Assembly: GCA_037445775.1 (NCBI GenBank)
Contig: JBBIJX010000023.1
Span: 1 to 23,134 of the forward strand
Reading direction: 5' to 3'
Length of the DNA stretch: 23,134 nucleotides
Source of the DNA: JBBUX01 sp037445775
GTDB lineage: Bacteria; Actinomycetota; Coriobacteriia; Anaerosomatales; PHET01
Numbering within the stretch: position 1 is the first letter of the stretch; the number at the start of each line of letters is the position of its first letter. Made by a program: the position numbers and the translations under genes. A model generated the notes under the pieces. The model had not been told where the DNA came from. It was given only the letters and a program-made list of their open reading frames with translations, and ran no database searches. Below, in pieces: positions 1 through 8,470 of this stretch.

Positions 1-210
1 AACGCCGACGGCGGCGAGGGCGACGACACCGCTCGCTACGACGGCACGGCCGCCGCCGACACGATCGGCGTCGCGGCCAACGGCGGCGAAGTGGAACGAG
101 AGATCCCGCTCGTCACGGGGGGATGGTCCGTGGCGGAGGCGCGTCACGTGTGGATTTGGCCGAACCTCCTTGCCGACACCGCGGTAGCTGTGGTTCGGCA
201 GGCCCGGTAG
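1..210 (+). CDS. 3' end of an unrecognised protein-coding gene (partial)
   Basis: Frame 1 is open from the first base to a TAG at 208-210 and gives 69 residues. Third codon positions are overwhelmingly G or C over the first 120 bases, as in the clear genes of this window, while the other two forward frames read as Arg/Pro/Thr-rich shadow translation. The fragment begins with an acidic Gly/Asp-rich stretch, then a short strand-like segment (EREIPLV) and a hydrophobic end (HVWIWPNLLADTAVAVV). The segment before the end is faintly like the C-terminal domain of D-alanyl-D-alanine carboxypeptidases, but this is too weak to name it. The gene begins upstream of the window. Confidence 0.4.
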   Translation, partial: NADGGEGDDTARYDGTAAADTIGVAANGGEVEREIPLVTGGWSVAEARHVWIWPNLLADTAVAVVRQAR

Positions 211-352
211 TTCCGTCGTCGCCCGCGCGTGAAACGGGTACACGCAGAGTCGATATGACACTCGCACAGCCGCCTTCGTGCCCGGACAGCTCATGTGTCG
301 CCCGCAGGAGACCGATATCCGTGCTGTGGTGTACGCTGCCCGGGGGTGCTGA

Positions 353-2935
353 GTGACGCACATGTCCAGAGTCCGAACCGCCGCCATCGCGAGCATCGTG
401 ATGGTGTTCGCCGTGCTCCTGCTCTCTGTCGCCGCCCGCTCGATCGTCCTGTCAGGGTTCGCGGAGACAGAGCGCGAGGCGGCCACGTCGAACGTGGAGC
501 GCGCCGGAGCTGCGCTCGCCGCGCGGCTCGCCTCGCTGCCCGTTATCGCGAAGGACTGGGGCAACTGGGACGACACCTTCAGGTTCTTGAGCGGCGAGTA
601 TGAGGGTTACGAGGCCACGAACCTCACGCCAGAATCGATTCACAACCTCGCCGTCACCCACATGCTCTACTTCGACGATGAGCGGCGTCTTCACCACGCG
701 TCGGCCGTGGATCCCGAGAGCGCCGAGCTGGTACCCGTGGAGCCAGCGATCGTGGAGGCAGCCCGCCAGGCGTCGCCGCTGTTCGACTTGCCCCAGATCG
801 ATTCGACCGCGTCTGGCGTGATCGAAGTCGCCGGGTCCCTCTACCTTGCGGGGTCGGCCAACATCACGAACAGCGCGCTGTCGGAGCAGCCGCGCGGCAC
901 GCTCGTGATCCTCACGCGGCTCGGTGATGCGCTCATATCCGAGCTGTCCGAGCAGACTCGCCTCGATGTCGCGCTCGTGGACGGCCCGGGCGCCGACGAG
1001 CTGCGCGAGCAGACCTCAGCACTTGGCGCGACGGAGTCTTCGGGCCTTGCCGAACTCAGGGAGGTAGACAGCGCGAACATGGTGGGCATCTGGCCTGTCC
1101 GGGACATGGAGGGCAGGACGGTGGCTGCCCTCCGCGTCGCGATGCGGCGCTCGATCTGGACGCAGGGCTTGTGGGTTGCCCACTGGCTCACAGTCGCGAT
1201 CGCGCTCTTCGGCGTCGTCGCGGTCGTTGCCGTGCTGGGGATCGTGGACCGGAGGGTGCTCGCGTCGTCCCGTTCAGCCCTCGAGCACGCCGTAGCAGAG
1301 CGGACACGTGAGCTCGTGACGTCTGAGGCACGCTTCCGCGACCTCGTCGACCACATGGCCCAAGGGCTGCTCGCCCTCGACGAGGGCGGGCGCGTGACGT
1401 TTGCGAATCGCGAGGCTGAGCGGCTGTTCGGCGTGGAGTCGGGTGGCCTTGGGGGTCGCAGGGCGGGCGAACTCTTCTTGGAGGACAACGTCGAGCGGCG
1501 GCTCGTGGGTGACGAGGCTCGCGTGTCGTCGGTCGACGCGTCGATCGAGCGCTACGGCGCGCCGGTGCCGGTCGAGATCGTGGCCACGGGAACCGGCGAG
1601 GGCGCGGCGGGCCAGTGGCTCGTGCGCGACGTGACGATGCAACGGCGCTACGAGAATCAGCTCGTTCACCTTGCCAGTCACGACCATCTCACGGGACTTG
1701 CGAACCGCCGCCGCTTCGAGGAGGAACTCGAACGGGAGGTCGCACGTGCCGAACGCACCGGGCATGGTGGCGGGATCCTCTGGCTCGATTTGGACGACTT
1801 CAAGGAGGTCAACGACTCGCTCGGACACCGGGCCGGCGACGAGCTGCTCGTTGGCGTTTCGAACTTCCTGCTGTCAAGCACGCGTGCATCCGGTGTCGTT
1901 GCGCGCATAGGCGGCGACGAGTTCGCCGTGTTGGTGCCCGAGGCGAGCGTTGCCGAGGTCGACGCGACCGCCGAGCGCCTGCTGCACGACATGTCCGAAC
2001 AACGCTTCGAGATCTCGGGACATCGGCTTGCGGTGAGCGCGAGCGTGGGGTCGGTCATCTATCCCGATCATGGCGGCAGCGTTGAGGAGTTGCTGAGCCG
2101 TGCGGACGTCGCGATGTACGCCGCCAAGGAGCGGGGTGCTGGTGCTCACTCTCGCTGGGCCCCGGGCAGCCCGGACGATGCGTCCAGCCGCACGCGGCTC
2201 GAGTGGAGCGAGCGCATCCGCCACGCTGTCGAGAACGACACTGTCGTCGTCTACGCGCAGCCCATCGCACACTCCGAGACGGGGGACGTCGCGAGCCACG
2301 AACTTCTGATGCGACTGCCTGGTGACGAGCCCGGGCACCTCATCATGCCGGGCGATTTCCTGCCTGCAGCCGAACGCCTCGGGCTCGTCCGGGATCTCGA
2401 CCGCTGGATGGTTCTCAACGCCATCCGTCTCGTCGCGCGCCGTCCGGATCTGGGTGTCGTCCACGTCAACCTCTCCGGGCGCGCGTTCGGCGACACGAAC
2501 CTCCTCGACCTCATCGAGGCGGAGTTCGAGCTGACGGGGGCCGACCCCTCGCACATCGGCTTCGAGATCACCGAGACGGCGGCCATCGCCGACATCCGCA
2601 CCGCACGCCAGCTCATCGGCGGCCTACGCCGCTTGGGCTGCGGACTATCGCTCGACGACTTCGGAAGCGGCTTCTCCTCCTTCTACTACCTGCGAAACCT
2701 GCCCATCGACTGCCTCAAGATCGACGGGGCTTTCGTGACCCAGCTGAAGACGAGCGACGAGGATCGGCATCTCGTGCGAGCCATCGTTGAGCTCGCCAAG
2801 GCGCTGGGGCTCGACACGGTCGCCGAGTACGTCGAGGACGAGGAGACGCTCCAGCTCGTCCGCGAGATGGGCATCACGTTCGCGCAGGGCTACCATGTCG
2901 GCCGGCCCGCGCCGCTCGACGAGGTCGGGAGCTAG
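353..2935 (+). CDS. Membrane CHASE4-PAS-GGDEF-EAL cyclic-di-GMP signalling protein
   Basis: This 860-residue protein is a dual-domain enzyme of c-di-GMP turnover. TM helix 1 is at about 12-36 and TM helix 2 at about 277-300. The extracytoplasmic part between them carries WGNWDDT at 69, typical of CHASE4 sensor domains. A PAS domain follows (about 322-430), then GGDEF (about 437-600) with an intact GGDEF at 520-524, then EAL (about 620-860). The upstream inhibitory RxxD site reads RASG, so product inhibition may be lost. The EAL motif is ELL at 650-652. The other phosphodiesterase residues look present: NLSG, FEITE, DDFGSGFSS (Asp768-Asp769), LKIDG and the AEYVED segment. Both activities are therefore possible. 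The start is GTG 353 behind a GGGGGT stretch; ATG 362 is an in-frame alternative. It appears to be monocistronic. The family assignment is sure; the direction of net activity is not. Confidence 0.93.
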   Translation: MTHMSRVRTAAIASIVMVFAVLLLSVAARSIVLSGFAETEREAATSNVERAGAALAARLASLPVIAKDWGNWDDTFRFLSGEYEGYEATNLTPESIHNLAVTHMLYFDDERRLHHASAVDPESAELVPVEPAIVEAARQASPLFDLPQIDSTASGVIEVAGSLYLAGSANITNSALSEQPRGTLVILTRLGDALISELSEQTRLDVALVDGPGADELREQTSALGATESSGLAELREVDSANMVGIWPVRDMEGRTVAALRVAMRRSIWTQGLWVAHWLTVAIALFGVVAVVAVLGIVDRRVLASSRSALEHAVAERTRELVTSEARFRDLVDHMAQGLLALDEGGRVTFANREAERLFGVESGGLGGRRAGELFLEDNVERRLVGDEARVSSVDASIERYGAPVPVEIVATGTGEGAAGQWLVRDVTMQRRYENQLVHLASHDHLTGLANRRRFEEELEREVARAERTGHGGGILWLDLDDFKEVNDSLGHRAGDELLVGVSNFLLSSTRASGVVARIGGDEFAVLVPEASVAEVDATAERLLHDMSEQRFEISGHRLAVSASVGSVIYPDHGGSVEELLSRADVAMYAAKERGAGAHSRWAPGSPDDASSRTRLEWSERIRHAVENDTVVVYAQPIAHSETGDVASHELLMRLPGDEPGHLIMPGDFLPAAERLGLVRDLDRWMVLNAIRLVARRPDLGVVHVNLSGRAFGDTNLLDLIEAEFELTGADPSHIGFEITETAAIADIRTARQLIGGLRRLGCGLSLDDFGSGFSSFYYLRNLPIDCLKIDGAFVTQLKTSDEDRHLVRAIVELAKALGLDTVAEYVEDEETLQLVREMGITFAQGYHVGRPAPLDEVGS

Positions 2936-2954
2936 TGAGCATCCTCCGATATGC

Positions 2955-2983
2955 CGCGCGGGCTTTCGGCTGAGCGCCGCGCG
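2955..2983 (+). terminator. GC-rich hairpin, possible terminator
   Basis: CGCGCGG (2955-2961) pairs perfectly with CCGCGCG (2977-2983). GCT (2962-2964) pairs with AGC (2973-2975), leaving G2976 bulged and an 8-nt loop. It lies just after the GGDEF-EAL stop codon and before rsgA. No T-tract follows, so it is either a weak or factor-assisted terminator, or an element overlapping the rsgA promoter. Confidence 0.35.
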
Positions 2984-2990
2984 CGTCGGG

Positions 2991-2996
2991 TATCCT
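2991..2996 (+). promoter_or_regulatory. -10 element of rsgA (TATCCT)
   Basis: TATCCT ends 7 nt before the rsgA ATG at 3004, so transcription would start at or next to the start codon. No Shine-Dalgarno sequence is visible between them. No convincing -35 hexamer is seen. Confidence 0.45.
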
Positions 2997-3003
2997 CCAG
3001 AGC

Positions 3004-4110
3004 ATGTCAGCATCGTCCGATACAGATCCGAACACGCTCGAGGAGCTCGGTCTCACAGACCGCGAACGCGCGCTGTTCGGCTCGCTCGCTACGCAGGGAC
3101 TCGAGCTAGCGCGCGTGGTGCGCGTCGACCGCGGCCTGCCGCTCGTGGCGACCGCGCGCGGCATCGAGCGCGCCGAGCCCGCGACACACCTAGTGAAGTC
3201 GGCGGAGTCGGCGATGAGCCGCGCGGTCGTGGGTGACTGGGTCGCGCTCGCGCGTCCTGCCGGTCACGAGATGCCGCTCATCGAGGTCATCCTGCCGCGC
3301 CACAGCGTCTTCTCGCGCAAGGACCCCGGCGAGCAGACCGGCGAGCAGGTGGTCATCGCCAACGTCGATGTCGTATTCGTTGTGCAGTCGCTTTCCGGAG
3401 GCGGTATCAACGCGTCGCGCCTTGAGCGGGAGCTCGTTCTCGCCTGGGAGAGCGGGGCGCGGCCGGTGGTCGTGCTCGCGAAGGCTGACCTTAGCGAAGT
3501 TTCGGCCGAACAGCGAAGGCTAGCCGAGGAGATAGCGTTGGGCGTCGACGTCTTCGTTGAGAGCGCTGTGACCGGCCAAGGAGTCGAAGATGTGCGCGCG
3601 ATCGTCGCACCCGGCGTGACCGCCGCGCTGCTCGGGGGGTCGGGGGTGGGCAAGTCGACGCTCGTGAACCGCCTGCTGGGCGAGGACCTGCTGCCGACGG
3701 GCGCGGTGCGCTCCGGCGACGACAAGGGACGGCACGTGACCGTGGCCCGCGAACTCGTGTGCATTCCCGGGGGCGGCGTGGTCATCGACACCCCCGGCAT
3801 GCGTGCGATCGGACTGTGGGAGGCTGCCGACGGACTGTCGGCGACCTTCCCGGACATCGAGGCGCTCGCCGAGCATTGTCGCTTCCGGGACTGTGTGCAC
3901 GACGGTGAGCCCGGGTGTGCTGTGAGAGCGGCTGTCGAATCGGGCGAGCTGTCGCCCCGGCGGCTTGACAGCTTCAACCGGCTCACCGTCGAGTTCGACG
4001 AACTGTCGCGCAAAAGGGAGGAGCTTGCCCGCCGCGAGCGCGACCGCGTCATCAGCAAGGCAGCACGCGACTTCTACCGCACGGAGCCGAAGCGGCGGGG
4101 ACGCACGTAG
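3004..4110 (+). CDS. rsgA: Small ribosomal subunit biogenesis GTPase RsgA
   Basis: The 368-residue protein is a circularly permuted GTPase that acts late in 30S subunit maturation and is released when it hydrolyses GTP. An N-terminal OB-fold region (about 40-130) is followed by the permuted motif order G4 (AKAD, about 161-164), then G1 (GGSGVGKST, Lys217), then G3 (DTPGM). The C-terminal zinc-binding site is complete: Cys292, Cys297, His299 and Cys305, with the spacing of characterised RsgA proteins. The G4 motif has Ala where Asn or Thr is usual; base specificity may be slightly altered. A lysine/arginine-rich C-terminal tail fits RNA binding. The ATG start at 3004 has no Shine-Dalgarno but lies 7 nt after a -10-like hexamer. 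The gene seems to be transcribed alone. Confidence 0.96.
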   Translation: MSASSDTDPNTLEELGLTDRERALFGSLATQGLELARVVRVDRGLPLVATARGIERAEPATHLVKSAESAMSRAVVGDWVALARPAGHEMPLIEVILPRHSVFSRKDPGEQTGEQVVIANVDVVFVVQSLSGGGINASRLERELVLAWESGARPVVVLAKADLSEVSAEQRRLAEEIALGVDVFVESAVTGQGVEDVRAIVAPGVTAALLGGSGVGKSTLVNRLLGEDLLPTGAVRSGDDKGRHVTVARELVCIPGGGVVIDTPGMRAIGLWEAADGLSATFPDIEALAEHCRFRDCVHDGEPGCAVRAAVESGELSPRRLDSFNRLTVEFDELSRKREELARRERDRVISKAARDFYRTEPKRRGRT

Positions 4111-4127
4111 CGCTCCTCGGTGGTACG

Positions 4128-4133
4128 TATACC
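4128..4133 (+). promoter_or_regulatory. -10 element of the ABC transporter unit (TATACC)
   Basis: TATACC lies 18 bases after the rsgA stop and 27 bases before the GTG start of the ATPase gene. The same hexamer followed by TGTG occurs on the minus strand upstream of the HEAT-repeat gene. No -35 match is visible; the -35 position overlaps the end of rsgA. Confidence 0.45.
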
Positions 4134-4160
4134 TGTGCGAGCACCTACGGAGGGAGTGTC

Positions 4161-4913
4161 GTGCCCGAAGCCGATCGTCCACTCATCGACCTCGTCGACG
4201 TCGTCAAGGTCTACGACACCGGCGAGATCCCGTTCACCGCACTGCGCGGCGTGGGCCTCCAGGTGGACCGCGGTGAGTTCGTCGGTCTGATCGGCAAGTC
4301 AGGCTCCGGAAAGACGACCCTCATCAACATGATCACCGGGATCGATCACCCTACATCCGGCGCGATCACCATCGATGGGACACCGGTCCATCAGCTCAGC
4401 GAGAACGCGCTCGCGATGTGGCGCGGCAGAACGATCGGCGTCGTCTTCCAGTTCTTCCAGCTTCTGCCTACGCTGACCGTGATCGAGAACATCATGTTGC
4501 CCATGGACTTCTGCGGCGTGCATCGGCCCGACGAACGCCCGAAGGTCGCGCTGGAGCTGCTCGAGCAGGTCGAGATGGCCGACCAGGCCCACAAGCTTCC
4601 TGCCGCGCTGTCAGGAGGCCAGCAGCAGCGTGTGGCCGTAGCACGCGCACTGGCGAACGATCCGCCCATCATCGCTGCGGACGAGCCCACGGGCAATCTT
4701 GACTCCAAGACCGCCGACGCGGTCTTCGCACTGTTCGAGTCGCTCGTTGCTCGAGGCAAGACGATCGTGATGGTGACGCACGACAACGACCTCGCGTCTC
4801 GCGTGACACGCGCCCTGCACGTGGCCGACGGCGAGATCGTCGAGGACAGGCGCCGGTGGCTCGCAGATGAGCTCGCACGTGAAGCCGCCGAAGACGCGGC
4901 TGCGCGCGGGTAG
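4161..4913 (+). CDS. ABC transporter ATP-binding protein, LolD/MacB (MacB-FtsE) type
   Basis: The 250-residue cytoplasmic ATPase powers the permease encoded next to it. All nucleotide-binding motifs are intact: Walker A GKSGSGKTT (Lys51), Q-loop VFQFFQLLPTLT, signature LSGGQQQR from residue 150, Walker B ending ADEPTGNLDS (Asp174, Glu175) and the switch histidine in VTHD. Length and motif wording are those of the LolD/MacB/FtsE group, which couples to FtsX-like permeases and usually exports or extracts lipoproteins, peptides or drugs rather than importing. The GTG start at 4161 follows GGAGGG with 6-nt spacing. The stop overlaps the Shine-Dalgarno of the permease gene, so the pair is an operon. 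No periplasmic adaptor gene is adjacent. Confidence 0.95.
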   Translation: MPEADRPLIDLVDVVKVYDTGEIPFTALRGVGLQVDRGEFVGLIGKSGSGKTTLINMITGIDHPTSGAITIDGTPVHQLSENALAMWRGRTIGVVFQFFQLLPTLTVIENIMLPMDFCGVHRPDERPKVALELLEQVEMADQAHKLPAALSGGQQQRVAVARALANDPPIIAADEPTGNLDSKTADAVFALFESLVARGKTIVMVTHDNDLASRVTRALHVADGEIVEDRRRWLADELAREAAEDAAARG

Positions 4914-4923
4914 GGAGCGGGCC

Positions 4924-7314
4924 GTGTCGCCGCGTTGGCGCAAGGTCCTGCGAGACCTCACCAGCCACAAGGTTCGCACCCTCCTCGTCGTGCTCTCTAT
5001 CGCGGTGGGAGTGTTCGCCGTGGCGGTCGTCATGGGCGGGCGAGGCGTGCTGGTACGGGAGTTCGACGTGGACTACGCCGCGAGCGTACCGGCGTCCGCG
5101 CGATTCGAGACCGCGGGTTTCGACACCACGCTCGCCCAGGCCGTCGCCCGGCGTGATGACGTGCGGGCCGCCGAGGGTCGCCGTCGTGTGACCGTGCGCT
5201 ACACGAAGGGCGGCGCAGATGAGGGTTCGACCGCGGGATGGTCGACGATGGGTATCTGGGCGCTGCCAGAGTTCGAGCGTAGCGGGGTTCTCAAGATCGT
5301 CAGGGAGCACACTTCCTCGTGGCCACCGAATCCGGGAGAGGTAGTCCTGGAGAAGAGCGCGTTGCAGACCGGCGAGTTCAGCGTCGGGGACACACTCACC
5401 GTCGAGACGCCCTCAGGCTCCCGTACTGCCTTGAGGGTCGTCGGGTTCGCCCACGACATCAACGCGATCCCGGCCCAGTTCCTGGGTTCGGAGACCGGCT
5501 TCGTGTCGATGAAGACGCTGCCTCTCTTGGGTGAGCCAGTGGAGCTTAACCATCTGTCGATCGTGCTCGACCCCGCCCTGTCACGTGCCAGCGCGAGCCG
5601 CATCGCCGCTGATGTACGCGACACCGACCTCGCACACGCGGGCGTCCGGGTGTACGCGACAGACGTACCGAAGCCGGGCAGCCACTTCTTGGGCGACATC
5701 TTCAAGGCGCTTGCGCTTCTTCTGCTCGCCATGGGGGTCATGGCGTTGCTGCTGTCCGGCTTCCTTGTGGTGACGACGATGCAGGCGCTCATGTCTCAAC
5801 AGGTCAGACAAGTCGGCATCATGAAGTCGGTGGGCGGCCGTAGGTCCCAGGTCGCCTGGATGTACCTCGTCCTGGTCACATCCTACGGGGTTGCGGGGTC
5901 GGTGCTTGGAGTGGCAACGGGGCTCTATGCGGGCCAGAAGCTGATCGTGTACGCCGCCGACGTAATGAACTTCCGCGTTACGGACTTCACGCCTCCTGCA
6001 TGGGTCCTCGTTCTCGACGTGGCCGTCGGGGTACTCGTGCCCTTGCTCGCTGCTGCGGTGCCGGTGCACCGGGGCACGACGCTCCCGGTCGTGCGCGCCC
6101 TCAACGCGGCCAACGTGGTGCCGAGCTTCGGCCACGGCGTGGTCGACCGTGCCCTCGGCCTGGTCCGAGGGCTGCCGCGCCCGGTGGCGCTGTCGCTCCG
6201 CAACACGTTCCTGCGCAAGGGGCGTCTGGCCCTCACACTGACGACGCTCATCCTAGCCTCGATGGTGGTCATGGCCGTGTTGTCGGTACGTGAGTCCACG
6301 ATACGGACTGCGGAGGACATGGGCTCCTGGTGGCGCTACGACGCACAGGTCTTCATGGCCAGGCCGCTGCCACGGGCCGACCTCGAGCGCGAGGCCGCCA
6401 GAGTCAGAGGCGTGGAATACGTCGAGAGCTGGGTGGAGGCGCCCGCCACGTTCGACCGGCTCGACGGGAGCCAGGACCTGCGAGTCCTTGGCGTACCGGC
6501 CGACTCGCGCATCATCGCCCCGGACCTCGTCGCCGGCCGCTGGATCGGCGAAGCAGAGGAGCGCGGCGTCGTCGTCAACACCGACGTGTTGAAGGACGCT
6601 CCGCACCTGGGCGTGGGCGACACCGTTGTGCTGGACATCCGGGGAACTGAGCAGAGGTGGACGATCGTGGGCGTCTCCACCGGCCAGCTGATGGGTCCGA
6701 CCGTCTTCATCGATCGCGAGCGACTCGATGCAGCGATGTCTGCGGGCGGCACTGTATCGCGGCTCCTCGTGAAGACGGACGATTCGACTCCGCACGCTCA
6801 GACTCGGACCGCCACGGAGCTGGAGCGGCGCTTGGACGACGCCGGTCTCGCGGTCTCCGGGTCGCTCACGCAGTCGGACCAGAAGACGCGCCTTGCCGAT
6901 CAGCTGGGCATCCTCGTGACGTTTCTGGCGATCATGGCAGGGCTGCTCGCTGCCGTGGGCATCATCGGCCTCACTGGGACGATGTCGATCAACGTGCTCG
7001 AATCGACGCGGGAGATCGGGGTCATGCGCTCGATCGGCGCGAGCCATGGCGCGATCTTCGGTATCTACATCACGGAGGCCGTGGTCATCGCGGCGATGGC
7101 GTGGGCTATCGGCGCGGTGTTCTCATATCCGTTCTCGATCTGGCTGACCGGTGCGCTAGGCGAGGCGATGTCCATCCCGCTCTCCTACGTCTTCTCCTGG
7201 ACCGGTGTGGCCGGATGGTTGGGCGCGGTCGTCATCATCGCCGTGCTCGCGAGCCTGTTGCCGTCCTGGCGAGCTAGCCAGGTCTCGATACGTGACGCGA
7301 TCGCATACGAATGA
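4924..7314 (+). CDS. FtsX-like ABC transporter permease with duplicated domain
   Basis: The 796-residue integral membrane protein is the partner of the preceding ATPase. It has two FtsX-type halves. TM1 (about 18-40) precedes a MacB-like extracytoplasmic domain and three TM helices (about 255-395). A second leading TM (about 435-455) precedes another extracytoplasmic domain and three final TM helices (about 660-790). The coupling-helix segments VRQVGIMKSVGGRR and TREIGVMRSIGASH occur once in each half, the normal sign of a tandem duplication. The total of 8 TM helices and two large external domains is a common Gram-positive/actinobacterial form rather than 4-TM MacB. I chose GTG 4924 because AGGGAG lies 6 nt before it and the protein then starts directly with the amphipathic segment before TM1; an upstream in-frame ATG (4867) would overlap the ATPase gene. 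The substrate is unknown. Confidence 0.93.
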   Translation: MSPRWRKVLRDLTSHKVRTLLVVLSIAVGVFAVAVVMGGRGVLVREFDVDYAASVPASARFETAGFDTTLAQAVARRDDVRAAEGRRRVTVRYTKGGADEGSTAGWSTMGIWALPEFERSGVLKIVREHTSSWPPNPGEVVLEKSALQTGEFSVGDTLTVETPSGSRTALRVVGFAHDINAIPAQFLGSETGFVSMKTLPLLGEPVELNHLSIVLDPALSRASASRIAADVRDTDLAHAGVRVYATDVPKPGSHFLGDIFKALALLLLAMGVMALLLSGFLVVTTMQALMSQQVRQVGIMKSVGGRRSQVAWMYLVLVTSYGVAGSVLGVATGLYAGQKLIVYAADVMNFRVTDFTPPAWVLVLDVAVGVLVPLLAAAVPVHRGTTLPVVRALNAANVVPSFGHGVVDRALGLVRGLPRPVALSLRNTFLRKGRLALTLTTLILASMVVMAVLSVRESTIRTAEDMGSWWRYDAQVFMARPLPRADLEREAARVRGVEYVESWVEAPATFDRLDGSQDLRVLGVPADSRIIAPDLVAGRWIGEAEERGVVVNTDVLKDAPHLGVGDTVVLDIRGTEQRWTIVGVSTGQLMGPTVFIDRERLDAAMSAGGTVSRLLVKTDDSTPHAQTRTATELERRLDDAGLAVSGSLTQSDQKTRLADQLGILVTFLAIMAGLLAAVGIIGLTGTMSINVLESTREIGVMRSIGASHGAIFGIYITEAVVIAAMAWAIGAVFSYPFSIWLTGALGEAMSIPLSYVFSWTGVAGWLGAVVIIAVLASLLPSWRASQVSIRDAIAYE

Positions 7315-7342
7315 GCACCCGGCAGCCCGTGGTACCGCGCGA

Positions 7343-7348
7343 TACACT
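7343..7348 (+). promoter_or_regulatory. -10 element of the PLP-enzyme operon (TACACT)
   Basis: TACACT lies 42 bases before the GTG start at 7391, after the permease stop. The spacing gives a leader of about 35 nt. No -35 match is visible. Confidence 0.4.
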
Positions 7349-7390
7349 GGTGCGCGACGCCGTGACGTCGAGACGAGACTAGGTGAGTCC

Positions 7391-8470
7391 GTGACCTTAC
7401 CGCTGCATGAACGCTACCCGGGCACCGAGCGTCTCTCGCGTGTGGAGCTCTGTACGCTCCCCACGCCGGTCGAGGTACTCGGCATCGATATCGACGCGGA
7501 CTGCGTACTCGTCAAGCGCGATGACCTGACCTCGCCGCTCTACGGCGGCAACAAGGTCCGCAAACTCGAGTTCCTGCTCGGCAGGGCGCCTGAGTGCGGA
7601 GCGAGGTCCGTCATCACCTTCGGCGCTTACGGGAGCAACCACGCGCTCGCCACAGCTGTGCACGCGGCTGCGCTCGGGCTCGAACCCCACGTCGTGCTCT
7701 CGCCGCAACCGCCGGGGCCCTATGCTGCGCGGACGCTTCGGGCGCACGCCGGGCTCGGCAGCGTGTTGCATCCCGTCGACGGGTGGGACGGAAGGCGCGA
7801 GGCGGTGCGCGCGACGCAGCAGCTCGCCGAGCGTGACGGTGTCGAGCCGCTCGTGATCCCGATGGGCGGCACGGACGAGTACGGAGCCCTCGGCTACGTG
7901 AATGCGGCCCTCGAGCTCGCCGAGCAGGTCGACGTCGACGACGTCTACGTGGCTGGCGGTACGCTGGGTACCGCGGTTGGGCTCGCGCTCGGGTTCGCGG
8001 CGGCGGGCCGGAAGACCCGGGTGAACACGGTGCGGGTCACACCGTCGGAGATCGCCAACTGGGATTTCGCCGCAGTCATCGCCGAGCGAACATGTCGGCT
8101 GCTCGCCGGCGCCGACGCGACGTTTCCGTGCCGTCCTCTGAGTGAGCTCGCATTCGTGATGCGTGACGAGTTCTTCGAACCGGGCTACGGCGTCGTCACG
8201 GAACGCACGAGGGCAGCCGTTGAACGAGCCGAAGCGGCCGGTATCACGCTCGAGACCACCTATACCGGCAAAGCGCTTACCGCGCTGCTGGCGGAGTCGG
8301 ACGCGGGTACGCTTCGGGGCAGGAGTGTGGTGTTCATCGACACGTACAACTCCGCGCCACTGCCGGAGGCCGGAAGCGACGAAGCGCTGCCGGAGGTGCT
8401 GCGAGCATACGTGGCCGACTGCGATGCTCTGTTCGCGGGCGCTGCTGAGGGGGCGGGAGAGGGCGCGTGA
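7391..8470 (+). CDS. PLP-dependent D-cysteine desulfhydrase / ACC deaminase family enzyme
   Basis: The 359-residue enzyme belongs to fold-type II PLP enzymes of the DcyD/ACC deaminase group. The Schiff-base lysine is in YGGNKVRKLEF (Lys55). The SNHALATAVHAAALG segment matches the family's substrate-binding loop, and GGTDEYGALGYVNAALEL and ETTYTGKALTALL are further family blocks. Members either break D-cysteine to pyruvate, sulfide and ammonia, open 1-aminocyclopropane-1-carboxylate, or act on related D-amino acids; sequence inspection alone does not decide. GTG 7391 is preceded by AGGTG at 5 nt and gives the normal family length; the frame stays open upstream into the permease gene, so a longer reading is an artefact. 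The stop TGA overlaps the ATG of the threonine aldolase gene by one base, indicating translational coupling. Confidence 0.88.
   Translation: MTLPLHERYPGTERLSRVELCTLPTPVEVLGIDIDADCVLVKRDDLTSPLYGGNKVRKLEFLLGRAPECGARSVITFGAYGSNHALATAVHAAALGLEPHVVLSPQPPGPYAARTLRAHAGLGSVLHPVDGWDGRREAVRATQQLAERDGVEPLVIPMGGTDEYGALGYVNAALELAEQVDVDDVYVAGGTLGTAVGLALGFAAAGRKTRVNTVRVTPSEIANWDFAAVIAERTCRLLAGADATFPCRPLSELAFVMRDEFFEPGYGVVTERTRAAVERAEAAGITLETTYTGKALTALLAESDAGTLRGRSVVFIDTYNSAPLPEAGSDEALPEVLRAYVADCDALFAGAAEGAGEGA

Noticed and set aside
211..352. Possible c-di-GMP riboswitch upstream of the GGDEF-EAL gene (GAAACGGG and ACGCAGAG fragments)
   Set aside because: The conserved core with GCAAACC and GGACGCAAAG is not present and the helices do not form. 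Only weak -10-like hexamers remain (TATGAC at 254, TACGCT at 332).
3484..3495. Broken G4 motif (AKAD) in RsgA as a sign of inactivity
   Set aside because: Other motifs and the zinc site are intact, and the first position of G4 varies among RsgA proteins (for instance Thr), so normal function is likely.
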